Shown here piece by piece: positions 1 through 6,924 of a stretch of 9,807 bases of DNA. This stretch comes from Candidatus Heimdallarchaeota archaeon (GTDB lineage Archaea > Asgardarchaeota > Heimdallarchaeia > Heimdallarchaeales > Heimdallarchaeaceae): contig JAGLOH010000056.1 in NCBI GenBank assembly GCA_023139025.1, positions 1 to 9,807 of the forward strand. Reading direction: 5' to 3'. A program made the translations under genes and the position numbers. How positions within the stretch are numbered: position 1 is the first letter of the stretch; the number at the start of each line of letters is the position of its first letter. The notes under the pieces were generated by a model. It was not told the origin of the DNA and did not search any database. It was given only the letters and a program-made list of their open reading frames with translations.

Positions 1-357
1 CCAGATTAAGCTGATTGAATCATTGGTGTGACCTTTAGTTTCAAGAATTTCAAGCTCAATATCAGCTATCTCAATAACATCTCCTTCTTTCACTCTCTTT
101 GTTACACATTGAGAAGGAGCGTTTTCATGCATAACATACTCGCAGTCAATACGATCTTTGAGAACAGCAGAACCAGAGATATGATCAGCATGAGAGTGGG
201 TGTCAACAACAGCAGAGAGTTGAAGCTTGTTCTTGTCAACATAATCAAGATAATTCTCAACACCTTCTAAAACAGGATCGATTAGAATAACTGATGAAAG
301 TTGCCCTCCTATCAAATAGGTTTTACAGCTTGCGTTGTTCAATTGATCGAATTTCAT
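1..357 (-). CDS. ETHE1-like MBL-fold hydrolase, copy 1 (partial)
   Basis: The first 119 residues of a metallo-beta-lactamase fold enzyme are visible; the rest lies beyond the left edge. The metal motif THSHADH gives H54, H56, D58 and H59, followed by SG, and the next metal histidine is H110 in ETKGHTNDS. The segment HENAPSQCVTKRV and the overall spacing resemble the ETHE1/persulfide dioxygenase and glyoxalase II-like branch, which handles sulfane sulfur or thioester substrates with one or two metal ions. The substrate cannot be told from this fragment. The ATG at 355-357 is chosen because no other in-frame ATG lies upstream and the homology with copy 2 is strong from this Met; weak nucleotide similarity continues about 45 bp upstream. 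No signal peptide is seen, so it is probably cytosolic. It is the intact relative of the interrupted copy at 500-3152. Confidence 0.8.
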   Translation of the reverse strand, partial: MKFDQLNNASCKTYLIGGQLSSVILIDPVLEGVENYLDYVDKNKLQLSAVVDTHSHADHISGSAVLKDRIDCEYVMHENAPSQCVTKRVKEGDVIEIADIELEILETKGHTNDSISLIW

Positions 358-412
358 AGTTATTATTGATATTGAGTGTTTAAAAAATTTGTCAATTTCA
401 AAATTTTCAAGA

Positions 413-425
413 CAATTTAAATAAC
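413..425 (-). promoter_or_regulatory. TATA-like box for MBL copy 1
   Basis: The minus strand reads GTTATTTAAATTG about 55-70 nt upstream of the ATG at 357. This fits an archaeal TATA box giving a leader of roughly 30 nt. The rest of 358-499 holds no gene; it contains the palindrome AAAATTAATTTT at 485-496, next to the end of the truncated copy 2. Confidence 0.35.
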
Positions 426-499
426 AAGAGTCATCACATAGAGTTATGGAAAGTAATAGATTATTAGAAAAATCATATTCGAATAAAATTAATTTTCAA

Positions 500-688
500 T
501 CAAAAGAGTGCGTCCCCTGTGAATAGTTTATCAGCCCAAATTAAGCTAATTGAATCATTGGTGTGACCTTTTGTCTCAAGAATTTCAAGTTTAATATCAG
601 CTATTTCAATAACATCCCCTTCTTTCACTCTCTTTGTTACACATTGAGAAGGAGCGTTTTCATGCATAACATACTCGCAGTCAATACG
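500..688 (-). pseudogene. ETHE1-like MBL copy 2, 3' fragment
   Basis: This is the downstream part of the copy interrupted by the TnpB element. It codes from RIDCEYVMHENAPSQC through the metal motif KGHT to LFTGDALF, followed at once by TGA. In MBL enzymes the Asp of TGD bridges the metals and a long C-terminal part follows; here it is missing, so the gene was 3'-truncated independently of the insertion. Nucleotide similarity to copy 1 is about 95% overall, and the roughly 70 bp nearest the element are identical to positions 83-153. A longer open frame through this segment into the element (to about 904) is an artefact of the insertion. Confidence 0.85.
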
Positions 689-703
689 CACGTTATGAAA
701 CTT

Positions 704-731
704 GGTTAAACTTGCCAGAAGGCGTTTAACC
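704..731 (-). repeat. Right-end hairpin of the element
   Basis: The minus strand reads GGTTAAAC, then GCC, TTCT, GGC, AA and GTTTAACC. It forms an 8-bp stem, a 2-nt bulge and a 3-bp inner stem with a 4-nt loop. It ends 15 nt from the element boundary, the usual place for an IS200/IS605 right-end or omega-RNA stem-loop. Confidence 0.75.
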
Positions 732-746
732 GTCGTTTGAGTGGAT

Positions 747-768
747 CCCCTACACGTGCGGTGAGGGG
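747..768 (-). repeat. Second subterminal hairpin, overlapping the tnpB stop
   Basis: CCCCT pairs with AGGGG and continues, past a bulged A, with CAC/GTG around a 5-nt loop. The tnpB stop codon (750-752) lies inside the stem, as expected for an RNA made from the 3' end of the coding region. Confidence 0.6.
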
Positions 769-2678
769 AAGGAATCAGGAGGAAGGAGGGTACCTTTGAG
801 GGAAGCAATATTTTTGGCAGCATTAGCATGAGTAGGGACTTGTTGTCCACACTTCTTACAAGGAGCAACATCATAGTAACCAGAACCACGAGCAAGAGAA
901 CCATTACATCTATAATGAATGGTGCTGGTATGATAAGGGTTAACTGCTTCTAACTGCACATCATACCCTAACTCTAGGGAAGCTAACCAAACTGCTTTTT
1001 TGTAAATAAACAAACTATCGGGCATAGTATAGATTGCTTTAGCTAAAGCCCCTTTGGTACCTGTAGGATCAACAGTTAAGCGTTCAATCTTGAGTATTTT
1101 ACACTTCTTTTTCACCAGCACTGCAGCGAGAAAGTGAGGAAGAAGACGAGTAATTTCTTGAAGGATTCTATGACGACGAGTGAAGACACGATTGAGTTCC
1201 CCCTTAAGTTTACAACATCCATGAGTATCATACTCCTTTCGTTTGCGTAGATAACCTCGGTTAAGTTCACCCAGAACTTTTGTACTGAGATGCTCATAGC
1301 GTTCTGCTAAATGTAGTAAATCTGGAGGGAGAGGGATAGGGGTGTTAAAAACTACCATATGTTGACCTAAACGATTAATATCTATCCCAAGGATGGGAGT
1401 CTTTTTTCCAGAAATTAGAGTAAGATAACGATGGATTAGTGTAGAGGAATGGAAACTAACATGCGTTCCTTCTAGAACTACGTCTACTCGAGGTTTGAAA
1501 TTAGGAGCATGTCCACTACTTACTTGGAAGACTTTGATGTGGGCTCCATTTTGGATATACTCTAGTAATTTCTTTGGAAAATGAATCTGAGCAGTTAATC
1601 GCTGTTTTCCCTTTCTTGGAAAACCGAGTTTGGTCCATCCTTGCTTCTTAATCTGGTCAGTTACTTCTTGTGCATTCCCTTGACGGGTGATAACATAATT
1701 CTTTTTCATTAATAGTTTGATTGGTAATCTTACTTTCTTTTTACGTTTAAATGGTGAAGGAACAACATTAGTTATAGGTAGTCCTTGGATTAACTGAGGG
1801 ACACTCTGCATGTAATGGTCAAAGAGTGTGAAAACGACTAACAGCCTAACAGCTGAAAAGAGTTTTCGGGAAGGTTTGCCTATAATTGTAGCTAGTTGTT
1901 CTGCGAGTTCTTTCAGACTTTTCCATCGAGAAGGTTGAGAACTATTAATCCATGAGGTGAGAAAAGGGACAACAGCATTTTGTTCTTTTTTCAACAGTTG
2001 GAGTTTTTTCAGAAATGTTTTCTGATTCTTGGTCAGTTGTGGGATCAGCGAAAATTCATGTTGCTGGTAGAACAAGGCATCGTCTAGAGCCTGGAGAACT
2101 TCATGCTGAGTAGAAGAAGGGAGAATGGTGTTCAATTGTAGGAAATCGGAGATGTATAGCTTTCTATGTTTCTTTCTCCAATAGGAATCGGTTTGAGTTC
2201 TAGTACTGGTGAGGAGGTTAATGATATATCTTCTTTTCAGTTGCCAAAAGTTTTCTAGACTCCGTTCAGTATAAGGCGACCGACCAAAAATTATCCATTC
2301 CACTAACTGTTGAGGATTCTTCAACATGAACTTGAGCAATCCTTGTACTTTCTTCTCCTTGTCTATCTTGCCTTTGATAGCTATGTATAACCAATGAAAG
2401 GCACTTTCAGCTATATTGGGACTTTTTCTCACTGTTTTACAGAGTTGTCGGGTAAAGAATCCTTCTTTCGGATTGGTTCTGTAGAGTTCCACAGCTTGCT
2501 TGATCACTTGAGAGGTGAGTAGCTGCTCCTGCTGTTCCTCTAAAGTTCTTATCCTCTTGTTAATCTCTTCTCGTTGGGATTGGTCTACACATTTGAGTAC
2601 TACTTGATAACTTCTCATCACTCCTTTTGAAGTGGAGGGAAGGAGATTATGTAGTTTAGTTGCTGTTTGTGTGACCAT
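750..2678 (-). CDS. tnpB: Large TnpB-like RNA-guided nuclease homologue (possibly inactive)
   Basis: The protein has 642 residues, far longer than typical ~400-aa TnpB, owing to a helical N-terminal region of about 400 residues. The C-terminal third carries the TnpB RuvC core: RuvC-I Asp433 in ILGIDINRLG, RuvC-II Glu532 in ILKIERLTVD, a zinc-ribbon-like HYRC (588-591) with CKKC (607-610), and RuvC-III in THANAAKNIA (616-625). The third catalytic Asp, normally two residues before NAA, is His617 here; either D became H or two residues were deleted from a THADANAA-like ancestor. The first zinc cysteine is also His588. In the family these proteins cut DNA next to a TAM, guided by omega-RNA, and help the transposon persist. 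Loss of one RuvC acid would normally abolish cutting. The frame is otherwise intact. The ATG at 2678 has a TATA-like box about 30 nt upstream. Confidence 0.85.
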   Translation of the reverse strand: MVTQTATKLHNLLPSTSKGVMRSYQVVLKCVDQSQREEINKRIRTLEEQQEQLLTSQVIKQAVELYRTNPKEGFFTRQLCKTVRKSPNIAESAFHWLYIAIKGKIDKEKKVQGLLKFMLKNPQQLVEWIIFGRSPYTERSLENFWQLKRRYIINLLTSTRTQTDSYWRKKHRKLYISDFLQLNTILPSSTQHEVLQALDDALFYQQHEFSLIPQLTKNQKTFLKKLQLLKKEQNAVVPFLTSWINSSQPSRWKSLKELAEQLATIIGKPSRKLFSAVRLLVVFTLFDHYMQSVPQLIQGLPITNVVPSPFKRKKKVRLPIKLLMKKNYVITRQGNAQEVTDQIKKQGWTKLGFPRKGKQRLTAQIHFPKKLLEYIQNGAHIKVFQVSSGHAPNFKPRVDVVLEGTHVSFHSSTLIHRYLTLISGKKTPILGIDINRLGQHMVVFNTPIPLPPDLLHLAERYEHLSTKVLGELNRGYLRKRKEYDTHGCCKLKGELNRVFTRRHRILQEITRLLPHFLAAVLVKKKCKILKIERLTVDPTGTKGALAKAIYTMPDSLFIYKKAVWLASLELGYDVQLEAVNPYHTSTIHYRCNGSLARGSGYYDVAPCKKCGQQVPTHANAAKNIASLKGTLLPPDSFPSPHV

Positions 2679-2706
2679 TTTGTCTCAGCACTTATATCCT
2701 TAAAAT

Positions 2707-2716
2707 GCTATTTAAA
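2707..2716 (-). promoter_or_regulatory. TATA-like box for tnpB
   Basis: The minus strand reads GTTTAAATAGC centred near 2712, about 33 nt upstream of the ATG at 2678. An archaeal promoter here would give a leader of under 10 nt. Confidence 0.4.
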
Positions 2717-2880
2717 CTCGATAAAATCCTTGTCTTCTGGTGGTGCTTTTCCTCTTCGTTGTCTCTGTGGTCTTCTTGCAAAAGAGGTGACTAGTACGAT
2801 CATGTCTTCTACTAGTTTGTCTTCTTGAGATAGGAGTGTTTATCGATAGATAGAGTCGATTTGTGTTTCATACGTGTGAT

Positions 2881-2896
2881 ACTAGATTGTTCTAGT
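2881..2896 (-). repeat. Left-end hairpin of the element
   Basis: ACTAGA and TCTAGT form a perfect 6-bp stem with a 4-nt loop, about 52 nt inside the left boundary. It may be a transposase recognition structure. The rest of 2679-2948 has no convincing gene. Confidence 0.4.
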
Positions 2897-2949
2897 TCTC
2901 CTTCTACATTGGCAAGATTGGATAAGTTTCACTCCTCAGAAGTTAACTG

Positions 2950-3152
2950 TCTTTGAGAACAACTGCACCAGAGATATGATCAGCATGAGAGTGAGTATCA
3001 ATTACAGCAGAGATCTGAAGCTGATTCTTGTCAATATATTCAATATAATTATCAACACCCTCTAAAACTGGATCAATTAGTATTATAGATGTGCTATCTC
3101 CCCCTAGTAAGTAGGTCTTACAACTTGTATTGTTAAGCTGATCAAATTTCAT
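2950..3152 (-). pseudogene. ETHE1-like MBL copy 2, 5' fragment
   Basis: This is the start of copy 2, from ATG at 3152 to VVLKD, where the element enters. The motif THSHADHISG is intact. It aligns without gaps to positions 155-357 of copy 1, but at only about 80% nucleotide identity, clearly lower than the other fragment. An in-frame TTG at 3197 would add 15 residues; the ATG is preferred because it matches the start of copy 1. It lies 52 bp downstream of the EXPERA gene on the same strand, so it may have been the last gene of an SDR-EXPERA-MBL operon. Confidence 0.8.
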
Positions 3153-3204
3153 AGCATTCACTAAATTGGGATGCTTAAAAAACTTGTTTTTTACCAAATA
3201 GAGA

Positions 3205-3765
3205 TTATTCTGTAGCCTTTTTCCGTTTCAACCTTTCTCCTGAAAACGTATCAGGATAGAGTATCATTCTAGTAAGCGTTAATATGGGCATTAGAATCCA
3301 TAGTAGGTTTGCTAGTATCACTAAGTACCATTGATCATTAACGTATTCAGTAAACTCTACAAAGAATATGATGGTTACATTAGTTAACATGATGGATGAC
3401 CAAATTATGCTTGGAATTCTAATCCAGTTCTTTCCACGGATAAAAGCATAAGCTGCTACAGCATAAAAAGGACCGAACAGAATTATATCAATCCAAATTG
3501 TTGCACGCCACCAAGTAGGTCTTTCCAGAAGAGCTGGGTCGAAATTCACTCCTACCCAGTGATTTAGGTCTACAATGAATTTTGGAGGCCAGACAGGATA
3601 GGTAAAAGCACCTGTTCCATAAGTACTATGGTCAAGGATTACAACTTGTTCAATATCAAACATATATGATATGAATATGAAGTTGAAAATGTAAAATACG
3701 ATTAAGGATATATCAATTATCTTTCTAGCTTTATCTCTTTCACGTAAGGGTGTAGTATCACTCAT
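3205..3765 (-). CDS. EXPERA-domain membrane protein, TMEM97/sigma-2 receptor-like
   Basis: The 186-residue protein has four predicted membrane helices near 17-36, 88-109, 115-137 and 144-168 and a basic C-terminus. It resembles human TMEM97 along most of its length: FDIEQVV (36-42) matches FMDLQAV, DPALLERPTWW (76-86) matches DPLLQEPPAWF, and YAFIRGKNWIRIPSIIWS (106-123) matches YAFLKGSCKWIRTPAIIYS. The acidic residues that line the TMEM97 ligand pocket have counterparts at D37, D76 and D93 (Glu in human). EXPERA proteins include the sterol isomerase EBP, TM6SF2 and TMEM97, which bind or isomerise sterol-like lipids. By inference this protein binds or modifies an isoprenoid or sterol-like lipid. 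The upstream AAGTGAT may be a weak ribosome binding site 5 nt before the ATG. The TMEM97 comparison is from memory, but the pattern match is strong. Confidence 0.75.
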   Translation of the reverse strand: MSDTTPLRERDKARKIIDISLIVFYIFNFIFISYMFDIEQVVILDHSTYGTGAFTYPVWPPKFIVDLNHWVGVNFDPALLERPTWWRATIWIDIILFGPFYAVAAYAFIRGKNWIRIPSIIWSSIMLTNVTIIFFVEFTEYVNDQWYLVILANLLWILMPILTLTRMILYPDTFSGERLKRKKATE

Positions 3766-3848
3766 TATGAATCACTTTCTTGATAATTATTGAAATTGCT
3801 TAACTAGATTTTTCACTTTAATAAAAAATTTACTAAGTAAAAAAATGC

Positions 3849-4709
3849 TCATTTGTTGATATGCATTTTATCTTCACCATACATCTTCATAGCTATAAAT
3901 CCCATTAGTTTTACTCTTGCTTTCGAGGATAATAAGTTCAGTAAGAATGTGACAGATAATTTGTTAGCAAAACCTGGTATAACTCTATGTTTATTTCTTA
4001 CTAATCCTCTTACAGCTGTTTTAACAACTTTTTCCGGCTTTGTTGGTTTTGGTTTAATGAGACCTTTGTCTCTTGGTTCTGAAAGTAGATAATTTGGAGT
4101 TTCAGTAGCACCTGCAACACAGGCAGTCACATGCACATTATATTTCTTCATCTCGTACCATAAGGATTCAGCTAGATGTCTAGTATAAGCTCTTGTTGCA
4201 CCATAATGAGCATGAATTGGTGATCCCTGCAAACCTGCCATTGAGCTCATCAAAATAATCCCTCCTTTACCTTTTTCCTTCATTTCACTACAAAAATGAT
4301 GAGTTAAGCTCATTGGACCAACACAATTCAAGTTTATTACTTTCAAATGTGTTTCAATTGAATGAGTTGTAAACAAACCAATTGGACCCAATCCAGCATT
4401 GAATACAACTAAACCAATGTCTAAATCTTTGGTCTCTGCTTTTATTGTTTCAAACATATCAGGAGAACTTAAATCAAGAGGAAGAACTATAACTTCAACG
4501 CCATATTTCGTTTGAAGATTTTCGGAAATTTTTTGAAGTAAGTTTTCTCTTCGTGCGATAAGAACTAGATTTAATCCCTTACTTGCTAGTTCTTCTGCAA
4601 ATGCTGCTCCAAGCCCTTCTGATGAACCAGCAATTAAAGCCCATGGACCATATTGATTTATGAAAGAGCTAGATTTAGAAGTCATACAAAAGCTTAAACT
4701 TGCTAGCAT
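3849..4709 (-). CDS. Short-chain dehydrogenase/reductase (SDR), NADP-type
   Basis: The 286-residue protein has a classical SDR Rossmann fold. The dinucleotide motif is AGSSEGLG (27-34); IARRE (51-55) has two arginines at the end of beta-2, which favours NADP(H). Next come LDLSS (79-82) for the adenine side, NAG (104-106), the catalytic Ser in MSSMAG (154-159) and Tyr169 in YGATR. The usual catalytic Lys of YxxxK is Arg173. The C-terminal part with IPGF and a hydrophobic helix resembles the branch that includes DltE/YqjQ-like and 17-beta-HSD-like enzymes; the substrate is unknown. An alternative start is Met9 (4685). It lies 83 bp upstream of the EXPERA gene in the same direction, so the two are probably co-transcribed and may act on the same lipid. 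Confidence 0.85.
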   Translation of the reverse strand: MLASLSFCMTSKSSSFINQYGPWALIAGSSEGLGAAFAEELASKGLNLVLIARRENLLQKISENLQTKYGVEVIVLPLDLSSPDMFETIKAETKDLDIGLVVFNAGLGPIGLFTTHSIETHLKVINLNCVGPMSLTHHFCSEMKEKGKGGIILMSSMAGLQGSPIHAHYGATRAYTRHLAESLWYEMKKYNVHVTACVAGATETPNYLLSEPRDKGLIKPKPTKPEKVVKTAVRGLVRNKHRVIPGFANKLSVTFLLNLLSSKARVKLMGFIAMKMYGEDKMHINK

Positions 4710-4941
4710 TTAAAATTAATCTCAACCTTAAAGCTCTGCATTTTTTGCTTAAATATTTTTTAGAAACAATTTAAATAGCAAAAGCTATCAAATTAGAGGT
4801 ATGGAGAGCAGAATTTTCTGTTGTTTTCGAAGTATTTAAATCTAAATATAATTTATCTGAACCTTTAATTTAGCGAGAAAGGGAATTTATTTAATGGTTT
4901 CAGTCTTACACCATTTATATTAAACTAGCAGCTTTAAGAAA
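4710..4941. promoter_or_regulatory. Divergent promoter region between SDR and double-MBL genes
   Basis: The region is very AT-rich and has no gene. TATA-like boxes toward the plus strand are TTTATTTAA (about 4886-4894) and TTTATATTAAA (about 4915-4925); the second lies about 25 nt before the GTG at 4942 and would make a leaderless message. Toward the minus strand, AAATATTTAAG (about 4751-4761) and ATTTAAAT (about 4771-4778) lie upstream of the SDR start. Confidence 0.4.
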
Positions 4942-6924
4942 GTGATTGATTTGATTAAAACGAACCATTTCGAAAAAATCACTGAAAATATATTCTGTTA
5001 TCAAGATTATGTAAATGTCTTTGTAATTAAGAATGAAGATTCAGCGATTCTTATTGATTTTGGTTCTGGAAATGTTCTCAACCATCTTCATGAGATAGGC
5101 GTGTATAAAGTTGATTATTTATTTCACACTCATTACCATCGTGATCAATGTTCTGGTGACAAATCTGCTATTGAAAGAAACATCAAAATTGCAGCTTCAA
5201 GAAAAGAGAAAAAGTTATTTGATCAAGCTGAAACTTTCTGGAAGACTAAATCCTTCTATCATCTATATAATATGAAACCAACTTTTTCTACTTCTACCTA
5301 CAATATTCCTCTAGACTTAACATTTAAATCAGGAGATACATTCAAGTGGGGTTCCTATAAATTTCAGATAGTAGAAACTAGTGGGCATACATTGGGCAGT
5401 ATTTCATATTTACTCAGAATTGATAACAAAATCTTAGCTTTTACTGGCGATTTGATTCATTCTCAAGGGAAGGTAATTACACTTTATGATTTAATTTATT
5501 CACATGGTGTCTTAGGTTTGGAACAAGGCATTTCTAATTCTATCAAATCCTTGAAAAAATTACTTAAAAATTCTCCAAGCATATTTCTTCCTTCTCATGG
5601 AGAAGTTATTTATTCTCCCAAAGAGGATAGCTTTAAGTTAATCAATAAATTTAACAAAATCAGAAGTACTTGTAGATTGAATACTGGAATTAAAGGTAGA
5701 ATCTCTTCAACAGTTTCTTCATTAATGTCTAAGTTTCCTAATTTCTTTCTTAAAGTAATCCCAGAAAATAAAGAAATTAATCGTATTTTTCCCCATATAA
5801 AATTCAAAGGTTTTGGGACGACTTACATAATTCTAGGTAAAAACAAAAACTGCATATTAATTGATTTTGCTGGTGGAGGAGCACCTTTATGGCCCTTTGA
5901 CCTTGAAAACCTTCAAGTTATCTTAAGAGAGAACAACATTGAAACTATTGATTTTCTAATTCCTACACATTACCATGATGATCATATCTGTGGTATTCCA
6001 CAATTACAGAAAGAATTAGATGTAAAGGTTTACTCCCTCCAGAACATAGCAGACATTCTAGAAAATCCAACTCATTATCGATTACCTTGTCTATTTGATC
6101 AGTCAATAAAAGTTGATAAGACTTTCAAAGAAGGAGAAATTCTTGAATGGGATGATTATCATTTTCAGTTCTTTCATTTTCCGGGGCAGACAGAATATCA
6201 TTTAGGGCTCTTTACAGAAATTGATGGAAAAACTATCTTTTTTACAGGTGATAGCTTTAAACCAAATATTTTGAATGAGCAAGAAATATCATTTAGCTTC
6301 TATAATTTATGTAAAATAGGAAAAGATGTAGGAGTAATAAAATGTGCAGAAACTCTATTAAAATGCGACCCTGAGTATATTGCTTCAAGTCATTTTGGTA
6401 TATTCAAAGTAAATCGAGACATTCTTGAAAAATGGTTAAATTTAGCTTCTACCTATGAAGAAGTGTTTTCTGATGTAATTGCTCAAGAAAATCCAAATTT
6501 TGGTTCTGATCCTCAGTGGGTTCATTTCAAACCTATCAAGGTGACATCCAAACCTGGTGAACAAATAGAAACGAATCTAGTTGTTAGAAATTATCTTAGC
6601 AAATCAAGTTCGCTTGAATTTCAACTTAACCTACCTGAAAAATGGAAAGCTGATTTTAAAAACAATTCAGTTGAAATTCCACCTAATAGCACAAAAGAAA
6701 TACCTATTACAATTAAGATACCATTAACAGAAAGACAAGATAGAACTGTTATTACTGCAGATATTTTCTGGAATAATAAGAATCTTGGACCATTCCCAGA
6801 TTTATTGGTAGATCATGGTTATATACCAAATAATTCATGGACTGGTTGGTCTAATGAGAAAGGTTTCAGTTTACTCCAATGGATTTCTCTTCTATTCAAA
6901 ATAAGTGAGGATTTCTTCAGATAA
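4942..6924 (+). CDS. Double metallo-beta-lactamase-fold protein with Ig-like C-terminal domain
   Basis: The 660-residue protein has two MBL domains, about 1-240 and 285-500, and a beta-rich domain (about 525-625) of NEW3/Ig type with PGEQIE and EIPPNSTKEIPI. Domain 1 has H64, H66, D68, H149 (SGHT), D170 (FTGD) and H219 (PSHG), but the second His of HxHxDH is Gln69. Domain 2 has a full HYHDDH (343-348), D437 and H484, but the His of GHT is Gln416 (PGQT). Domain 1 therefore keeps the Zn1 trio and domain 2 the Zn2 set. No signal peptide is seen. The start is GTG at 4942; TTG at 4951 is possible, with GTGAT just before it acting as ribosome binding site. After the TAA the same frame continues into a hydrophobic tail. 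The substrate is unknown; a hydrolase role is inferred from the fold. Confidence 0.8.
   Translation: MIDLIKTNHFEKITENIFCYQDYVNVFVIKNEDSAILIDFGSGNVLNHLHEIGVYKVDYLFHTHYHRDQCSGDKSAIERNIKIAASRKEKKLFDQAETFWKTKSFYHLYNMKPTFSTSTYNIPLDLTFKSGDTFKWGSYKFQIVETSGHTLGSISYLLRIDNKILAFTGDLIHSQGKVITLYDLIYSHGVLGLEQGISNSIKSLKKLLKNSPSIFLPSHGEVIYSPKEDSFKLINKFNKIRSTCRLNTGIKGRISSTVSSLMSKFPNFFLKVIPENKEINRIFPHIKFKGFGTTYIILGKNKNCILIDFAGGGAPLWPFDLENLQVILRENNIETIDFLIPTHYHDDHICGIPQLQKELDVKVYSLQNIADILENPTHYRLPCLFDQSIKVDKTFKEGEILEWDDYHFQFFHFPGQTEYHLGLFTEIDGKTIFFTGDSFKPNILNEQEISFSFYNLCKIGKDVGVIKCAETLLKCDPEYIASSHFGIFKVNRDILEKWLNLASTYEEVFSDVIAQENPNFGSDPQWVHFKPIKVTSKPGEQIETNLVVRNYLSKSSSLEFQLNLPEKWKADFKNNSVEIPPNSTKEIPITIKIPLTERQDRTVITADIFWNNKNLGPFPDLLVDHGYIPNNSWTGWSNEKGFSLLQWISLLFKISEDFFR

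Larger units (their letters stand above)
689..830 (-). ncRNA. Predicted omega-RNA (reRNA) region of the TnpB element
   Basis: In characterised TnpB systems the guide RNA comes from the 3' end of tnpB and the right end, and the guide is the host sequence just outside. Here the region from the last tnpB codons to the right boundary has two strong hairpins (747-768 and 704-731). The guide would start at 688 and read CGTATTGACTGCGAG onward into the MBL gene. The 5' limit of the RNA is a guess. Confidence 0.4.
689..2948 (-). mobile_element. TnpB-only insertion element, IS200/IS605- or IS607-like
   Basis: The ends are defined by comparison with uninterrupted copy 1: position 153 matches 688 and position 155 matches 2950, leaving about 2260 bp inserted, with one base of uncertainty at each end. 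No target duplication is visible, as expected for IS200/IS605 or IS607 elements. On the element's own (minus) strand the left end begins near 2948 with about 270 bp of non-coding DNA, then the tnpB-like gene, then a structured right end finishing at 689. No tnpA transposase is present, so movement would need a helper in trans. The element looks less AT-rich than its surroundings, which suggests arrival from elsewhere. Confidence 0.85.

Noticed and set aside
28..270. 80-codon plus-strand frame at the left edge
   Set aside because: It is antisense to the clearly conserved MBL copy 1.
500..904. 134-codon frame joining element sequence to the MBL end
   Set aside because: The first half is an alternate frame of tnpB and its right end; only the last 63 residues are real MBL sequence.
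2708..2803. 31-codon minus-strand frame in the element's left end, rich in Arg and Gln
   Set aside because: Short, no ribosome binding site, and it overlaps the likely tnpB promoter; probably chance.
689..2948. Possible target-site duplication flanking the element
   Set aside because: Comparison with copy 1 leaves at most one ambiguous base; no duplication is seen.
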